The notes under the pieces were generated by a model, which was given only the letters and a program-made list of their open reading frames with translations, had not been told where the DNA came from and did no database searches. 41,595 bases of DNA from UBA6814 sp040753075 (GTDB lineage Bacteria > Desulfobacterota > Desulfovibrionia > Desulfovibrionales > Desulfovibrionaceae): positions 1 through 41,595 of the forward strand of contig JBFMHA010000024.1 in NCBI GenBank assembly GCA_040753075.1. Direction: 5' to 3'. Below are positions 1 to 8,090 of this stretch, piece after piece; the stretch's first letter is position 1, and each line of letters opens with the position of its first letter. The translations under genes were made by a program, and so were the position numbers.

Positions 1-147
1 CCGCGCCTCTTGGCTGGCCAGGGACAGGCCGCGCAGGGCGTAGGTCAGCAGGTCCTGGAGGTCCGAGACCTGGGCGGTCTTGCCGCACACGCCCACCTTG
101 TCGCAGCCCTGGCCTTTGGCGGTCTGCTCGCACTGGTTGCAGAACAT
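1..147 (-). CDS. hcp: Hydroxylamine reductase / hybrid cluster protein, N-terminal part (cut by window edge)
   Basis: Only the first 49 codons are inside the window, and the gene runs off the left edge. The protein begins MFCNQCEQTAKGQGC and has four cysteines at positions 3, 6, 15 and 21 (C-x2-C-x8-C-x5-C), the N-terminal cluster-binding pattern of Hcp from strict anaerobes. Hcp is a cytoplasmic hybrid-cluster enzyme linked to NO and hydroxylamine detoxification. A perfect 22-bp palindrome lies about 80 bp upstream of the ATG, and a Crp/Fnr-family regulator gene resembling hcpR lies 1.4 kb away, so NO-responsive control is likely. The catalytic C-terminal part cannot be assessed. Confidence 0.93.
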   Translation of the reverse strand, partial: MFCNQCEQTAKGQGCDKVGVCGKTAQVSDLQDLLTYALRGLSLASQEAR

Positions 148-217
148 ATGGGTACTCCTTGAGGGTTGAAGGGTGTTCCGGTCGACGGGTCCCCTTCTAC
201 GCGCCCCGGCGGGCCGA

Positions 218-239
218 GGGTTTGACGTGAGTCAAACCC
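218..239 (-). promoter_or_regulatory. Probable HcpR operator in the hcp promoter
   Basis: A perfect inverted repeat with 9-bp arms and a 4-bp spacer (GGGTTTGAC-GTGA-GTCAAACCC). Its core TTGAC-N4-GTCAA has the form expected of a Crp/Fnr-family site and resembles motifs predicted for HcpR in Desulfovibrio (from memory). The centre is about 81 bp before the hcp ATG. An activator centred 41.5 bp upstream of the transcription start would give a leader of about 40 nt. The hcpR gene nearby supports the assignment. Confidence 0.75.
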
Positions 240-251
240 GGCAGGCGACGA

Positions 252-282
252 CGTTTTTTTTCGCGACAGGATGAAAAAAACG
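252..282 (-). terminator. A/T-rich inverted repeat, possible terminator of the Fe-S protein gene
   Basis: CGTTTTTTT and AAAAAAACG form 9-bp arms around a 13-nt loop, just past the stop codon of the upstream minus-strand gene. The T and A runs stand out in this GC-rich DNA. The stem is nearly all A:T, so it would be a weak hairpin. It could instead be a UP-like element or DNA bend near the hcp promoter. Confidence 0.35.
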
Positions 283-284
283 CC

Positions 285-1430
285 TCAGCCCGTCCGGAGG
301 GCGCGGCGCAGGCGGAGCTTGAGGCGCAGGCGGTTCAGCCAGGTGAAGGGGGACCGCCAGACCCGGGTCCGGCCGGACAGGGCGAGGTCGGGGTCGCAGA
401 GCAGGTCCGCCAGGTGGACCGTGGGCGCAACCCGGGACAGGAACCCGGCGCAGCCCGCGCAGTAGGTCACGATGCGCCGGCCCGCGGCCTCCTCGCCGCG
501 CCTCCGGGCCCAGGCCGCGGACAACTCCGGGGCCACGCAGCCCACGGCCCCGCCCTCGCCGCAGCACAGGGTGCGGCCGCGGGAGGAGCGCATCTCCTCG
601 ACCTCCAGGCCGGACCCGGCCAGGAGCCGGCGCACCGCGTCATGCACCCCGTCCGCATGGCGCAGGGGACAGGGGTCGTGCACCGTGACCCGGCCCGTGG
701 CGCGCGGGGACGCGGACATCCCCCGCTCGGCCAGGAACTCGTACACGGTCTGCACGGCGAGCGGCTCGGCATGGCGGGACAAGACCGCGTGGCAATTGGG
801 GCAGGCGGTGAGCACCCGGCCCACCCCGCACTCCAGCAGCGGGGCCAGGACCTCGGCCAGGCGCTGGGCGAAGAACTCCTGACGGCCCAGGTCATGGGAG
901 GGCTTGTGGCAGCAGTCCAGCGCCACCCCCAGCCGGGGCAGATGGCGGCGCAGTTCGGCGAAGAGCCGCCAGGCGGTCCCGGGCCGGGTCCCGGGCAGGG
1001 CGCAGCCCGGGAAGAACACCGCGTCGCAGCCCGGGGGCAGGCCGCGCCAGGCGAAGAGCCGCGAATGCCCCCGCGCCTCGTAGGCCAGGAGCCGCCGGTA
1101 GCGGGCCAGGTCCAGCCCGCCTCGGCCGACGGCCTCCCGGCGCAGGGCCAGGAAGAACTCCCCGGGCGCGAGCCCCTCGGGGCAGACCGCGCCGCACAGG
1201 CCGCACAGGCTGCACCGGTAGGGATCGCCCGCGGCCCCGCCGTCCAGCAGGGCCTGGGCCTGGGCCCCGGGCAGGCCGTGCTGTTGCAGGAACCCGCAGG
1301 CCACGGCGCAGGACCCGCAGCGGGTGCAGCCCTCGGCCAGGGCGCGGGCCATGTGGGCCAGGTCCGGGCCGGCGTCGGGAATCTGAGCGACCATGGAATG
1401 GGGCGATTGCATGGAGGAGGATTTAACCAT
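285..1430 (-). CDS. (Fe-S)-binding oxidoreductase, HdrD/GlpC-like (two 4Fe-4S motifs plus two CCG domains)
   Basis: A cytoplasmic iron-sulfur protein of about 381 residues. Two ferredoxin-type cysteine motifs lie in the first 90 residues (CTRCGSCAVAC and CSLCGLCGAVCP). Two cysteine-rich CCG domains follow, with pairs at CCHK/CPNC and CCGE/CAGC, the layout of HdrD, GlpC and LutA-type subunits that pass electrons or reduce disulfides. The start at 1430 is preferred because GAGG lies 8 nt upstream; a longer frame to 1511 has no ribosome site. The gene is divergent from hcpR and on the same strand as hcp, about 140 bp upstream of it. It might supply electrons to Hcp, but that is inference: no HcpR-like palindrome is seen at its own start. 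Confidence 0.85.
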   Translation of the reverse strand: MVKSSSMQSPHSMVAQIPDAGPDLAHMARALAEGCTRCGSCAVACGFLQQHGLPGAQAQALLDGGAAGDPYRCSLCGLCGAVCPEGLAPGEFFLALRREAVGRGGLDLARYRRLLAYEARGHSRLFAWRGLPPGCDAVFFPGCALPGTRPGTAWRLFAELRRHLPRLGVALDCCHKPSHDLGRQEFFAQRLAEVLAPLLECGVGRVLTACPNCHAVLSRHAEPLAVQTVYEFLAERGMSASPRATGRVTVHDPCPLRHADGVHDAVRRLLAGSGLEVEEMRSSRGRTLCCGEGGAVGCVAPELSAAWARRRGEEAAGRRIVTYCAGCAGFLSRVAPTVHLADLLCDPDLALSGRTRVWRSPFTWLNRLRLKLRLRRALRTG

Positions 1431-1565
1431 ATCCCCTGCCTCTTCGGAAATCGATTCTCCGGCAGGGTTGTGGCCCGAAGCATCGGCAAAGGCGATGCCC
1501 GGCCCCGGCATTGCTCCCGGGCCCGGCCGCTGCTATGCAGGGACACGCTGCGCAGGAGGTGTCCC

Positions 1566-2267
1566 GTGACCGCCAAGGAATTCATGGCCGGACTGCAGCT
1601 CTTCGATGGCCTGTCCCCCCGGGACCTGGAGTCCCTGGCCGGACTGGCCGGCGAGGTGCGCTACGACAAGGGCCGCAGCATCTTCCTGGAGGGCGGCGAG
1701 GCCAAGGGCTTCTACATCGCCAAGAGCGGCCTGGTGAAGATCTTCAAGCTCGCGCCCGACGGCCGGGAGCAGATCATCCACATCTACGGCCCGGGCGAGC
1801 CCTTCGCCGAGGTGCCGGTGTTCGAGGGCGGGGCCTACCCGGCCAACGCGGTGGCCATCGAGGAGAGCGTGCTCCTCTTCTTCCCCCGCGACGCCATCCG
1901 CCGGCTGCTCGCCCGGGAGCCGGCCCTGGCCCTGGCCTGGCTGGCGGTGCTGGCCAGGAAGCTGCGGCGCTTCACCATCCAGTTGGAGAACCTGACCCTC
2001 AAGGAGAGCCCGCAGCGCCTGGCCGCCTACCTGCTGGACCTGTCCGAGCGGTCCGGGGGCGCGGACTCCCCGGAAGGGGCGTCGGCGGTCGAGCTGGACA
2101 TGACCAAGGGCCACCTGGCCGGCCTCCTGGGCACGGCCCAGGAAACCCTCTCCCGCATCCTCAGGAAGATGACCGAGGCCGGCTGCATCACGGTCAAGGG
2201 ACGGCGCATCGAGCTGCTCGACCGCCCGGCCCTGGAGGCCCTGGCGTCCGGGGACGAGAGGCTGTAG
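1566..2267 (+). CDS. hcpR: Crp/Fnr-family transcriptional regulator, HcpR
   Basis: A 233-residue regulator with an N-terminal cyclic-nucleotide-binding-like beta barrel (about residues 15-125), a dimer helix, and a C-terminal winged helix-turn-helix. The recognition region is GLLGTAQETLSRILRKM at about 180-197. The GTG start at 1566 is set by a strong AGGAGGT five bases upstream. Known HcpR proteins activate hcp in response to nitrosative stress. Two features support the name: hcp is 1.4 kb away, and a perfect TTGAC-N4-GTCAA palindrome lies in its promoter. A second such site lies upstream of the gene at 31695. The ATPase operon starts only 50 bp downstream, so read-through is possible. Confidence 0.8.
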   Translation: MTAKEFMAGLQLFDGLSPRDLESLAGLAGEVRYDKGRSIFLEGGEAKGFYIAKSGLVKIFKLAPDGREQIIHIYGPGEPFAEVPVFEGGAYPANAVAIEESVLLFFPRDAIRRLLAREPALALAWLAVLARKLRRFTIQLENLTLKESPQRLAAYLLDLSERSGGADSPEGASAVELDMTKGHLAGLLGTAQETLSRILRKMTEAGCITVKGRRIELLDRPALEALASGDERL

Positions 2268-2294
2268 GCCGGGACTCCCGGTTGCCTGAACGCA

Positions 2295-2314
2295 GGGAAA
2301 TCGTGTAGATTCCC
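2295..2314 (+). promoter_or_regulatory. Small hairpin just before the atpD start
   Basis: GGGAAATC and GATTCCC pair (one bulged base) around the loop GTGTA, ending 3 nt before the atpD ATG. No clear Shine-Dalgarno sequence is visible here, and the hairpin would cover the usual ribosome-binding position. TTGCCT at 2282-2287 with GTAGAT 17 bp downstream could be a weak promoter. Both readings are tentative. Confidence 0.3.
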
Positions 2315-2317
2315 GGC

Positions 2318-3718
2318 ATGGACCAGACGCCGGGCTCCTCCCGCTACCAGGGACAGGTGGCCGCAGTCCGCGGCAGCGTGGTGGACGTCCGCTTCCCGGC
2401 CGGCCTGCCGCCCCTCCACGCCCTGTGCCAGGCCGACCCGGAGGCCGGCGTCCCGGTGCGCATCGAGATCCTGGACCACCTGTCCACCGATCTGGTGCGC
2501 GGCGTGGCCCTCTCGCCCACCGCCGGCCTGGCCCGCGGCGATCCGGTGGCCACCGACGGCCGCCCCCTGCAGACGCCCGTGGGACCGGACCTGCTCGGCC
2601 GGATGTTCGACGTGCTGGGCCGCCCCCTGGACGGGAGCCCCCCGCCCGGGGGCGACACCCTCCCGGCCCTGCGCCGGCCCCTGCCCCTGGCCGAGCGCGT
2701 CGCCGGGGAGGAGATATTCCTCACCGGCATCAAGGCCGTGGACCTGCTCGCCCCCCTGGAGCGCGGCGGCAAGGCCGGCCTCTTCGGCGGCGCCGGGGTG
2801 GGCAAGACCGTGCTCATCACCGAGCTCATCCACAACACCGCGGGCCGGCAGCGGGGGGTGTCCATCTTCTGCGGCATCGGCGAGCGCAGCCGGGAGGGCG
2901 AGGAGCTCTACCGGGCCATGCGGGAGTCCGGGGTGCTGGACAGCACGGTCCTGGTCTTCGGCCAGATGAACGAGCCCCCGGGAGTCCGCTACCGGGTGGG
3001 GCACGCCGCCCTGACCATGGCCGAGCACTTCCGGGACCGGGAAGGCCAGGACGTGCTCCTGCTCATCGACAACATCTTCCGCTTCATCCAGTCGGGCATG
3101 GAGCTGTCCGGGCTCATGGGTCGGCTGCCCTCGCGCATGGGCTACCAGCCCACCCTGGCCACCGAACTGGCCGAACTGGAGGAGCGCATCGCCAGCACCG
3201 GCCGGGCCGCGGTGACCTCCATCCAGGCGGTGTACGTGCCGGCCGACGACCTCACCGACCCGGCCGCCATCCACACCTTCGGCCATCTCTCGGCCTCCAT
3301 CGTGCTCTCCCGCAAGCGCGCGGCCGAGGGGTTCTACCCCGCGGCGGACCCCCTGGAGTCCAAGTCCGCCATGCTGGCGCCGCGCATCGTGGGCGAGCGG
3401 CACTATGCGGTCGCCAAGGAGGTGCGCCGGACACTGGCCGCGTACGAGGAGCTCAAGGACATCATCGCCATGCTCGGCCTGGAGGAGCTCTCGGTCCAGG
3501 ACCGGCGGACCGTGCTTCGCGCCCGGCGGCTGGAGCGCTTCCTGACCCAGCCCTTCCACACCACCACCCATTTCACCGGCATGCCCGGCCGCACCGTGGA
3601 CCTGGCCGACACCCTGGACGGGTGCGAACGCATCCTGAACGACGAATTCGCGGACCAGGACGAAGGCCGGCTCTACATGATCGGCGCCCTGGCCGACCTG
3701 CCGTCCGGGGAGGCGTGA
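2318..3718 (+). CDS. atpD: N-type rotary ATPase, beta subunit
   Basis: The catalytic beta subunit of the soluble head, 466 residues. The Walker A loop GGAGVGKT is at about 157-164, followed by the GERSREG segment and the Walker B region LLLIDNIFRFIQSG. The N-terminal barrel begins with GQVAAVRGSVVDVRF. It is the first gene of an operon with the order D-C-Q-R-B-E-F-A-G, characteristic of N-ATPases and unlike the usual F-ATPase order B-E-F-H-A-G-D-C. The stop is immediately followed by the atpC ATG. The ATG at 2318 has a poor ribosome-binding site. Confidence 0.95.
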   Translation: MDQTPGSSRYQGQVAAVRGSVVDVRFPAGLPPLHALCQADPEAGVPVRIEILDHLSTDLVRGVALSPTAGLARGDPVATDGRPLQTPVGPDLLGRMFDVLGRPLDGSPPPGGDTLPALRRPLPLAERVAGEEIFLTGIKAVDLLAPLERGGKAGLFGGAGVGKTVLITELIHNTAGRQRGVSIFCGIGERSREGEELYRAMRESGVLDSTVLVFGQMNEPPGVRYRVGHAALTMAEHFRDREGQDVLLLIDNIFRFIQSGMELSGLMGRLPSRMGYQPTLATELAELEERIASTGRAAVTSIQAVYVPADDLTDPAAIHTFGHLSASIVLSRKRAAEGFYPAADPLESKSAMLAPRIVGERHYAVAKEVRRTLAAYEELKDIIAMLGLEELSVQDRRTVLRARRLERFLTQPFHTTTHFTGMPGRTVDLADTLDGCERILNDEFADQDEGRLYMIGALADLPSGEA

Positions 3719-4096
3719 ATGCGGCTGCGCGTGCTCCTGCCCTTCAGCGTCTTCCTCTCGGCCGAGGCCTCCCGGGTGTGGGCCGAGAGCGCCCGGGAGC
3801 ACTTCACCCTCCTGCCCCGGCGGCGGGACCTGGTCACGGCCCTGGCCCCGGGCATCCTGGGCTATGCCGGCCCGGAGGGGGTGCGCCACCTGGCCATCGA
3901 CGGAGGCATCCTGGTCAAGGCCGGGGACGAGGTGGCGGTGGCCACCCGGCGCGCGGCGGCCGGGGAGCTCGGGACCCTGCGCCGGGAGGTGGAGCGGATG
4001 CTGTCCGAGGAGGACGAGCGGGAGCGGACCGCCCGCTCGGCCGTGGCCCGCATGGAGGCCGCCTTTGTCCGCGGGCTGTTGGAGTTCTCCCGGTGA
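3719..4096 (+). CDS. atpC: N-type ATPase, epsilon subunit
   Basis: A 125-residue epsilon-like subunit: an N-terminal beta sandwich (about residues 1-85, with LAIDGGILVKAGDEVAVA) and a C-terminal charged helical hairpin. It would sit on the central stalk, coupling rotor to head and possibly restraining ATP hydrolysis. The start codon directly abuts the atpD stop, and the end overlaps the GTG of the next gene by 4 bp, so translation is probably coupled. Confidence 0.9.
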   Translation: MRLRVLLPFSVFLSAEASRVWAESAREHFTLLPRRRDLVTALAPGILGYAGPEGVRHLAIDGGILVKAGDEVAVATRRAAAGELGTLRREVERMLSEEDERERTARSAVARMEAAFVRGLLEFSR

Positions 4097-4434
4097 GCGA
4101 CGCGACGCGCCCTCCCCGGTCCGGTCCGACCGTCTTCCCCCGCCGGGTGGGCCGGCGCGAGAAGCGGCGGCTGGCCCGGGAGCGGGAGCCCTCGCCCGCG
4201 GCGTGGTGGGGCCTGTCGGCCATCGGCACGGTGGGCTGGATCGTGGCCCTGCCCGCCCTGGCCGGGGGCTTCCTCGGCCGGTGGCTGGACCGCAGCCTCC
4301 CGCAGCGCTTCTCCTGGACGCTCATGCTGCTGTTCGCCGGGCTCCTGGCCGGCTGCCTGCTGGCCTGGCTCTGGGTGCGGCGGCAGCGGGGGAGCATCCT
4401 GCGCAGCCGGCCGGAGGACGACGATGCCGCCTGA
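4093..4434 (+). CDS. atpQ: N-type ATPase accessory membrane protein AtpQ (AtpI/ATPase gene 1 family)
   Basis: A 113-residue protein with a basic N-terminus and two membrane segments (about 42-66 and 75-98). It matches the AtpI-like protein encoded third in N-ATPase operons; AtpI relatives are thought to help assemble the c-ring or carry ions. The GTG start at 4093 gives a GTGA overlap with the atpC stop and keeps the expected length. The assignment rests mostly on position, size and topology. Confidence 0.8.
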   Translation: MSDATRPPRSGPTVFPRRVGRREKRRLAREREPSPAAWWGLSAIGTVGWIVALPALAGGFLGRWLDRSLPQRFSWTLMLLFAGLLAGCLLAWLWVRRQRGSILRSRPEDDDAA

Positions 4435-4783
4435 GCCCGCGCTGTTTCCCCCGGTCATGGCCCTGGCCCTGGCCGGCCTGGCCGGATTCCTGACGGGCCT
4501 GGCCTACTTCGCCGGTCTGTGGCGCTCGCTCAAGGCCCTGCCCGGCCGGGAGCGGCCGCGGCGGTCCTACGCCCTCGCCCTCCTGGCCCGCCTGGCCCTG
4601 GCCCTGGCCGTATTCTGGGCGGCGCTGACCCTGGCCGGGCCGCTCGGCCTGGGCCTGGCCCTGGCCGGCTTCGCCCTGGCCCGCATGATCCTGTCCCGCA
4701 CCCTGGGAGGACAACGGGGCCGGCCGCCCCGGCGCCCCGAACCCACCGCAACCCGAGGAGCGACCGGTGCAGATCAGCCCTGA
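4424..4783 (+). CDS. atpR: N-type ATPase subunit AtpR
   Basis: A 119-residue hydrophobic protein with three predicted membrane segments (about 8-32, 46-66 and 66-88) and a basic, proline-rich tail. It sits in the position of AtpR, a small membrane protein found only in N-ATPase operons and proposed to interact with the c-ring through conserved arginines; arginines flank each helix here. It overlaps atpQ by 11 bp and atpB by 17 bp, tight packing that suggests coupled translation. Confidence 0.8.
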   Translation: MPPEPALFPPVMALALAGLAGFLTGLAYFAGLWRSLKALPGRERPRRSYALALLARLALALAVFWAALTLAGPLGLGLALAGFALARMILSRTLGGQRGRPPRRPEPTATRGATGADQP

Positions 4784-5447
4784 CCTCACGGTCTACTGCC
4801 GCTGGGGGCCATTCGCCCTGAACGCGACCATCGTCAACACCTGGGTGGTCATGGCCCTGCTCGCGGGGCTCTCCTGGCTGGCCACCCGGAAGCTCTCCAG
4901 CGAAGAGATCGTCTCCCCCTGGCAGAACCTGTGCGAGGCCATCATCCTCTACGTGGACCGGGAGCTGGACGCCATCGTCCGGGACAAGCCGGCCTCGCTG
5001 CTTCCCTTCGTGGCCACCCTGTTCCTCTTCGTGGGGCTCTCCAACCTGCTCACGGCCATCCCCTGGTGGAGCGCGCCCACCGGCTCCCTGTCCACCACCG
5101 CGGGCCTGGCCCTGTGCGTGTTCGTGGCCGCGCCCCTGTACGGCGTCCGCCGCCGGGGGCTCCTGCGCTACCTGCGGTCCTACCTGCAACCCTCTCCCTT
5201 CATGCTCCCGCTCAACGTGTTCGGCGAGGTTTCGCGCACCCTGGCCATGGCCGTGCGCCTGTTCGGCAACGTCATGAGCGGGAACATGATGGGGGCCATC
5301 CTCCTGCTCATCGCGCCCTTCATCGTGCCCGTGCCCCTGGCCCTGCTGGGCCTGCTCACGGCCATGGTCCACGCCTACATCTTCGCGGTCCTGGCCGCGG
5401 TGTTCATCGGCGCCGGGCTGGAGAACGGAACCGACAACCGGAACTGA
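4767..5447 (+). CDS. atpB: N-type ATPase, subunit a (membrane stator)
   Basis: The ion-channel subunit of the membrane sector, 226 residues with five to six membrane helices. The essential stator arginine is in RTLAMAVRLFGNVMSGNMMG (R164), which faces the rotor-ring carboxylates. The GTG start at 4767 has GAGGAG six bases upstream. It overlaps the end of atpR and precedes atpE by 13 bp. Confidence 0.94.
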   Translation: MQISPDLTVYCRWGPFALNATIVNTWVVMALLAGLSWLATRKLSSEEIVSPWQNLCEAIILYVDRELDAIVRDKPASLLPFVATLFLFVGLSNLLTAIPWWSAPTGSLSTTAGLALCVFVAAPLYGVRRRGLLRYLRSYLQPSPFMLPLNVFGEVSRTLAMAVRLFGNVMSGNMMGAILLLIAPFIVPVPLALLGLLTAMVHAYIFAVLAAVFIGAGLENGTDNRN

Positions 5448-5460
5448 CAAGGAGACGCAC

Positions 5461-5739
5461 ATGGATTCCCTGACCGTCGTCGCCGCAGCCTCGATCCTCG
5501 CCGCCGGCCTGTGCATGGGGATCGGCGCCATCGGCCCGGCCATCGGCGAGGGCCACGCCCTGGCCAACGCCCTCACGGCCATGGCCCAGCAGCCGGACGA
5601 GGCCCCCACCCTTACCCGGACCCTGTTCGTGGGCATGGCCATCGTGGAGTCCACGGCCATCTACTGCCTGGTGGTGGCCATGATCCTGCTCTTCGCCAAC
5701 CCGTTCTGGAACTACTTCGCGGCCAAGGCAGGCGGCTAG
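5461..5739 (+). CDS. atpE: N-type ATPase, subunit c (rotor ring)
   Basis: A 92-residue hairpin of two membrane helices joined by the polar loop QQPDEAP. Helix 1 carries GPAIGEG with Glu30; helix 2 carries VESTAIY with Glu63, Ser64 and Thr65. The 33-residue spacing between the two sites equals that of the Q32/E65 pair in the Na+-binding c subunit of Ilyobacter, with Glu in place of Gln. EST-Y is usually read as a Na+ signature, but a double-carboxylate site occurs in the Burkholderia pseudomallei N-ATPase ring reported to be proton-specific. The coupling ion is therefore uncertain. Confidence 0.95.
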   Translation: MDSLTVVAAASILAAGLCMGIGAIGPAIGEGHALANALTAMAQQPDEAPTLTRTLFVGMAIVESTAIYCLVVAMILLFANPFWNYFAAKAGG

Positions 5740-5774
5740 CGGGCCGCCGCCCCCCGACCAAGAGGACGTCAGGC

Positions 5775-6575
5775 ATGCTCGTCGATCCGGTCACAGCGGC
5801 CGCCCAGGTGGTCAACTTCCTCATCCTGGCCTGGCTGCTCTGGCGCTTCCTGTACCGGCCCATCCTGCGGGCCGCGCGGGAGCGGGAGGCGAAGATCGCC
5901 GAGCGCCTGCGCGCCGCGGACCAGGCCCGCGAGGACGCGGCCCGGGAGAAGGCTGCGGCCCGCAAGGCCCACCAGGCCCTGCTCCAGGCCCGGGAGCAGC
6001 TCCTGGCCGAGGCCGCGGAGGAGGTGTCGCGCTGGCGGGATGAGGCCCTGGAGCGCGCCGGCCGGGAGGTGGAGGAGCGCCACGCGGTCTGGGAGGAAGG
6101 GCTCGCGGCCGAACGCCAGGCCCTGGAGCGCAGCCTGCGCGCCGCCCTGGCCGACACTGTGCTGGCCGTGTCCCGCAAGGTCCTGGCCGACCTGGCCGAC
6201 GAGAACCTGGAGCGCCGCCTGGCCGAGGTCTTCCTGGCCCGGGCCGAAGCCGAGGGGCCCAAGCTCCTGGGGAGCAACGGAGCCGCCGGTCCGCTCACGG
6301 TGCACAGCGGCCTCCCCCTCCAGCCTGAGATCCGGGAGCGACTGGCCGGCCGCCTGGCCGGGCTCTTTCCCCGGGCCGGAGGGATCAGCTTCGCCGAGCA
6401 GCCCGGCCTGGGCTTCGGCCTGCGCCTGACCGCCGGAGACCGCAAGGTGGAGTGGAGCCTGGCCGCCTACCTGGACGCCCTGGAGCAGGAGATGCTCGGG
6501 GCCGCGCTGCCCGCGGGCCGGGAGCGGGCCGCGCAACCCCCATCCCCGGGCGGGAGCGGAGGCGAGCAAGCATGA
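5775..6575 (+). CDS. atpF: N-type ATPase, long subunit b (peripheral stalk)
   Basis: A 266-residue protein: one N-terminal membrane helix (about 10-30, ending near the conserved FLYRPI), a long charged coiled coil to about residue 165, and a globular C-terminal part. Ordinary b subunits have about 160 residues. The extra domain fits N-type operons, which lack a separate delta (atpH) gene, and may do its job of holding the top of the head. AGAGGA lies upstream of the ATG at 5775. The stop overlaps the atpA start (ATGA). Confidence 0.9.
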   Translation: MLVDPVTAAAQVVNFLILAWLLWRFLYRPILRAAREREAKIAERLRAADQAREDAAREKAAARKAHQALLQAREQLLAEAAEEVSRWRDEALERAGREVEERHAVWEEGLAAERQALERSLRAALADTVLAVSRKVLADLADENLERRLAEVFLARAEAEGPKLLGSNGAAGPLTVHSGLPLQPEIRERLAGRLAGLFPRAGGISFAEQPGLGFGLRLTAGDRKVEWSLAAYLDALEQEMLGAALPAGRERAAQPPSPGGSGGEQA

Positions 6576-8086
6576 ACGAACTGGAGCGGGCCTTGCGCGA
6601 GGCGGGCCGGGACATGGCCGGCCGGGTCGAGGACTTCGCCTACGACCTCAAGGCCGAAGAGGTGGGCCGGGTCATGTCCGTGGGCGGGGGGATCGCCTGG
6701 GTCGAGGGCCTGTCCCGGGTCCGCTGCGAGGAGCTGGTGACCCTGGGAGCGGACACGCCGGGCCTGGTCCTGGACATCCTCCCGGACCGGGTGGGCGTGG
6801 TGCTCCTGGGCCGGGGCCAGGAACTCAAGGCCGGGGACGAGGCGGTCCGCACCGGCCGCATCGCGGACACGCCGGTGGGCACGGGGCTCCTGGGCCGGGT
6901 GGTCGATCCCCTGGGCGAGCCACTGGACGCCAAGGGGCCGGTGGCCGCGCAGGAACGGTGGCCCGTGCAGCGCGAGGCCCCGGGAATCGGAATGCGGCTG
7001 CCGGTGGAGGCTCCGCTGCAGACCGGGTACAAGGTCGTGGACGCGCTCATCCCCGTGGGCCGCGGCCAGCGCGAACTCATCCTGGGCGACCGCCAGACCG
7101 GCAAGACCTCCCTGGCCGTGGACGCCATCCTGAACCAGCGGGACAAGGACTGCCTGTGCGTCTACTGCGCCATCGCCCAGCGGGCCTCGTCCGTGGCCAA
7201 GACGGCGGACCGCCTGGCCCGCGGCGGAGCCATGGGACACACCGTGCTGGTGGTGGCCGAATCCGACGACGCGCCCGGCCTGGCCCTGCTCGCGCCCTAC
7301 GCCGCGGCCAGCATGGCGGAATGGTTCATGGCCCAGGGCCGGGACGTGCTGGTGGTCTACGACGACCTCACCCGCCACGCCGTGGCCTACCGCCAGATAT
7401 CCTTGCTCCTGCGCCGGCCGCCGGGCCGCGAGGCCTTCCCCGGGGACATCTTCTACCTCCACTCCCGGCTGCTGGAGCGGGCCACCCGGCTCCGGCCCGA
7501 GTTCGGCGGCGGCTCGGTGACCGCCCTGCCCATCGCCGAGACCGAGGCCCAGAACATCGCCGGCTACATCCCCACCAACCTCATCTCCATCACCGACGGC
7601 CAGATCTACCTGAACCCGGACCTGTTCGGCAAAGGCGTGCTGCCGGCGGTGGACGTGGGGGTGTCAGTGTCCCGGGTGGGCGGCAGGGCCCAGTCGCCGG
7701 CCTACCGCCGCATCGCGGGCGAACTCAGGCTGTCCTATTCCCAGTTCACGGAGATGGAGGCCTTCGCCCGCTTCGGCACCCGCCTGGACGAGCGCACCCG
7801 CGCGGCCCTGGAGCACGGCCGCCGGGTGCGCGAGATCCTGAAGCAGGGCCTGGCCTCGCCCCTGTCCGCGGCCGAGCAGGTGGCGGTGCTCCTGGCCGTG
7901 GCCCGGGGCCTGTGCGACGGGATCCGGTTGCCGGACATGCCCGCAGCCGAGCAGCGGATCGTTGCGGCCCTGCGCGCCGACGCCCCCCTGGCCGCGGAGC
8001 TGGCCGGAGATCCCGGCGAAGCGGCCTGGGACCGCCTGGACGCCCTGCTCCGGCGGGCCCTGGCCCAGAAGGCCGGCGAGGCCTAG
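6572..8086 (+). CDS. atpA: N-type ATPase, alpha subunit
   Basis: The regulatory nucleotide-binding alpha subunit, 504 residues. The Walker A loop GDRQTGKTS is at about 171-179, the Walker B strand DVLVVYDDLTRHA at about 260, and the alpha signature PAVDVGVSVSRVGG near 360. The N-terminal segment through about 30 residues is the helix that docks to the peripheral stalk. The ATG at 6572 overlaps the atpF stop, and five bases separate its end from atpG. Confidence 0.95.
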   Translation: MNELERALREAGRDMAGRVEDFAYDLKAEEVGRVMSVGGGIAWVEGLSRVRCEELVTLGADTPGLVLDILPDRVGVVLLGRGQELKAGDEAVRTGRIADTPVGTGLLGRVVDPLGEPLDAKGPVAAQERWPVQREAPGIGMRLPVEAPLQTGYKVVDALIPVGRGQRELILGDRQTGKTSLAVDAILNQRDKDCLCVYCAIAQRASSVAKTADRLARGGAMGHTVLVVAESDDAPGLALLAPYAAASMAEWFMAQGRDVLVVYDDLTRHAVAYRQISLLLRRPPGREAFPGDIFYLHSRLLERATRLRPEFGGGSVTALPIAETEAQNIAGYIPTNLISITDGQIYLNPDLFGKGVLPAVDVGVSVSRVGGRAQSPAYRRIAGELRLSYSQFTEMEAFARFGTRLDERTRAALEHGRRVREILKQGLASPLSAAEQVAVLLAVARGLCDGIRLPDMPAAEQRIVAALRADAPLAAELAGDPGEAAWDRLDALLRRALAQKAGEA

Positions 8087-8090
8087 CCCC

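Noticed and set aside
1431..1565. A search for an HcpR-like palindrome between the Fe-S protein gene and hcpR
   Set aside because: Only a short GAAATCGATTC symmetry is present; it lacks the TTGAC/GTCAA core, so autoregulation or control of the Fe-S gene is not claimed.
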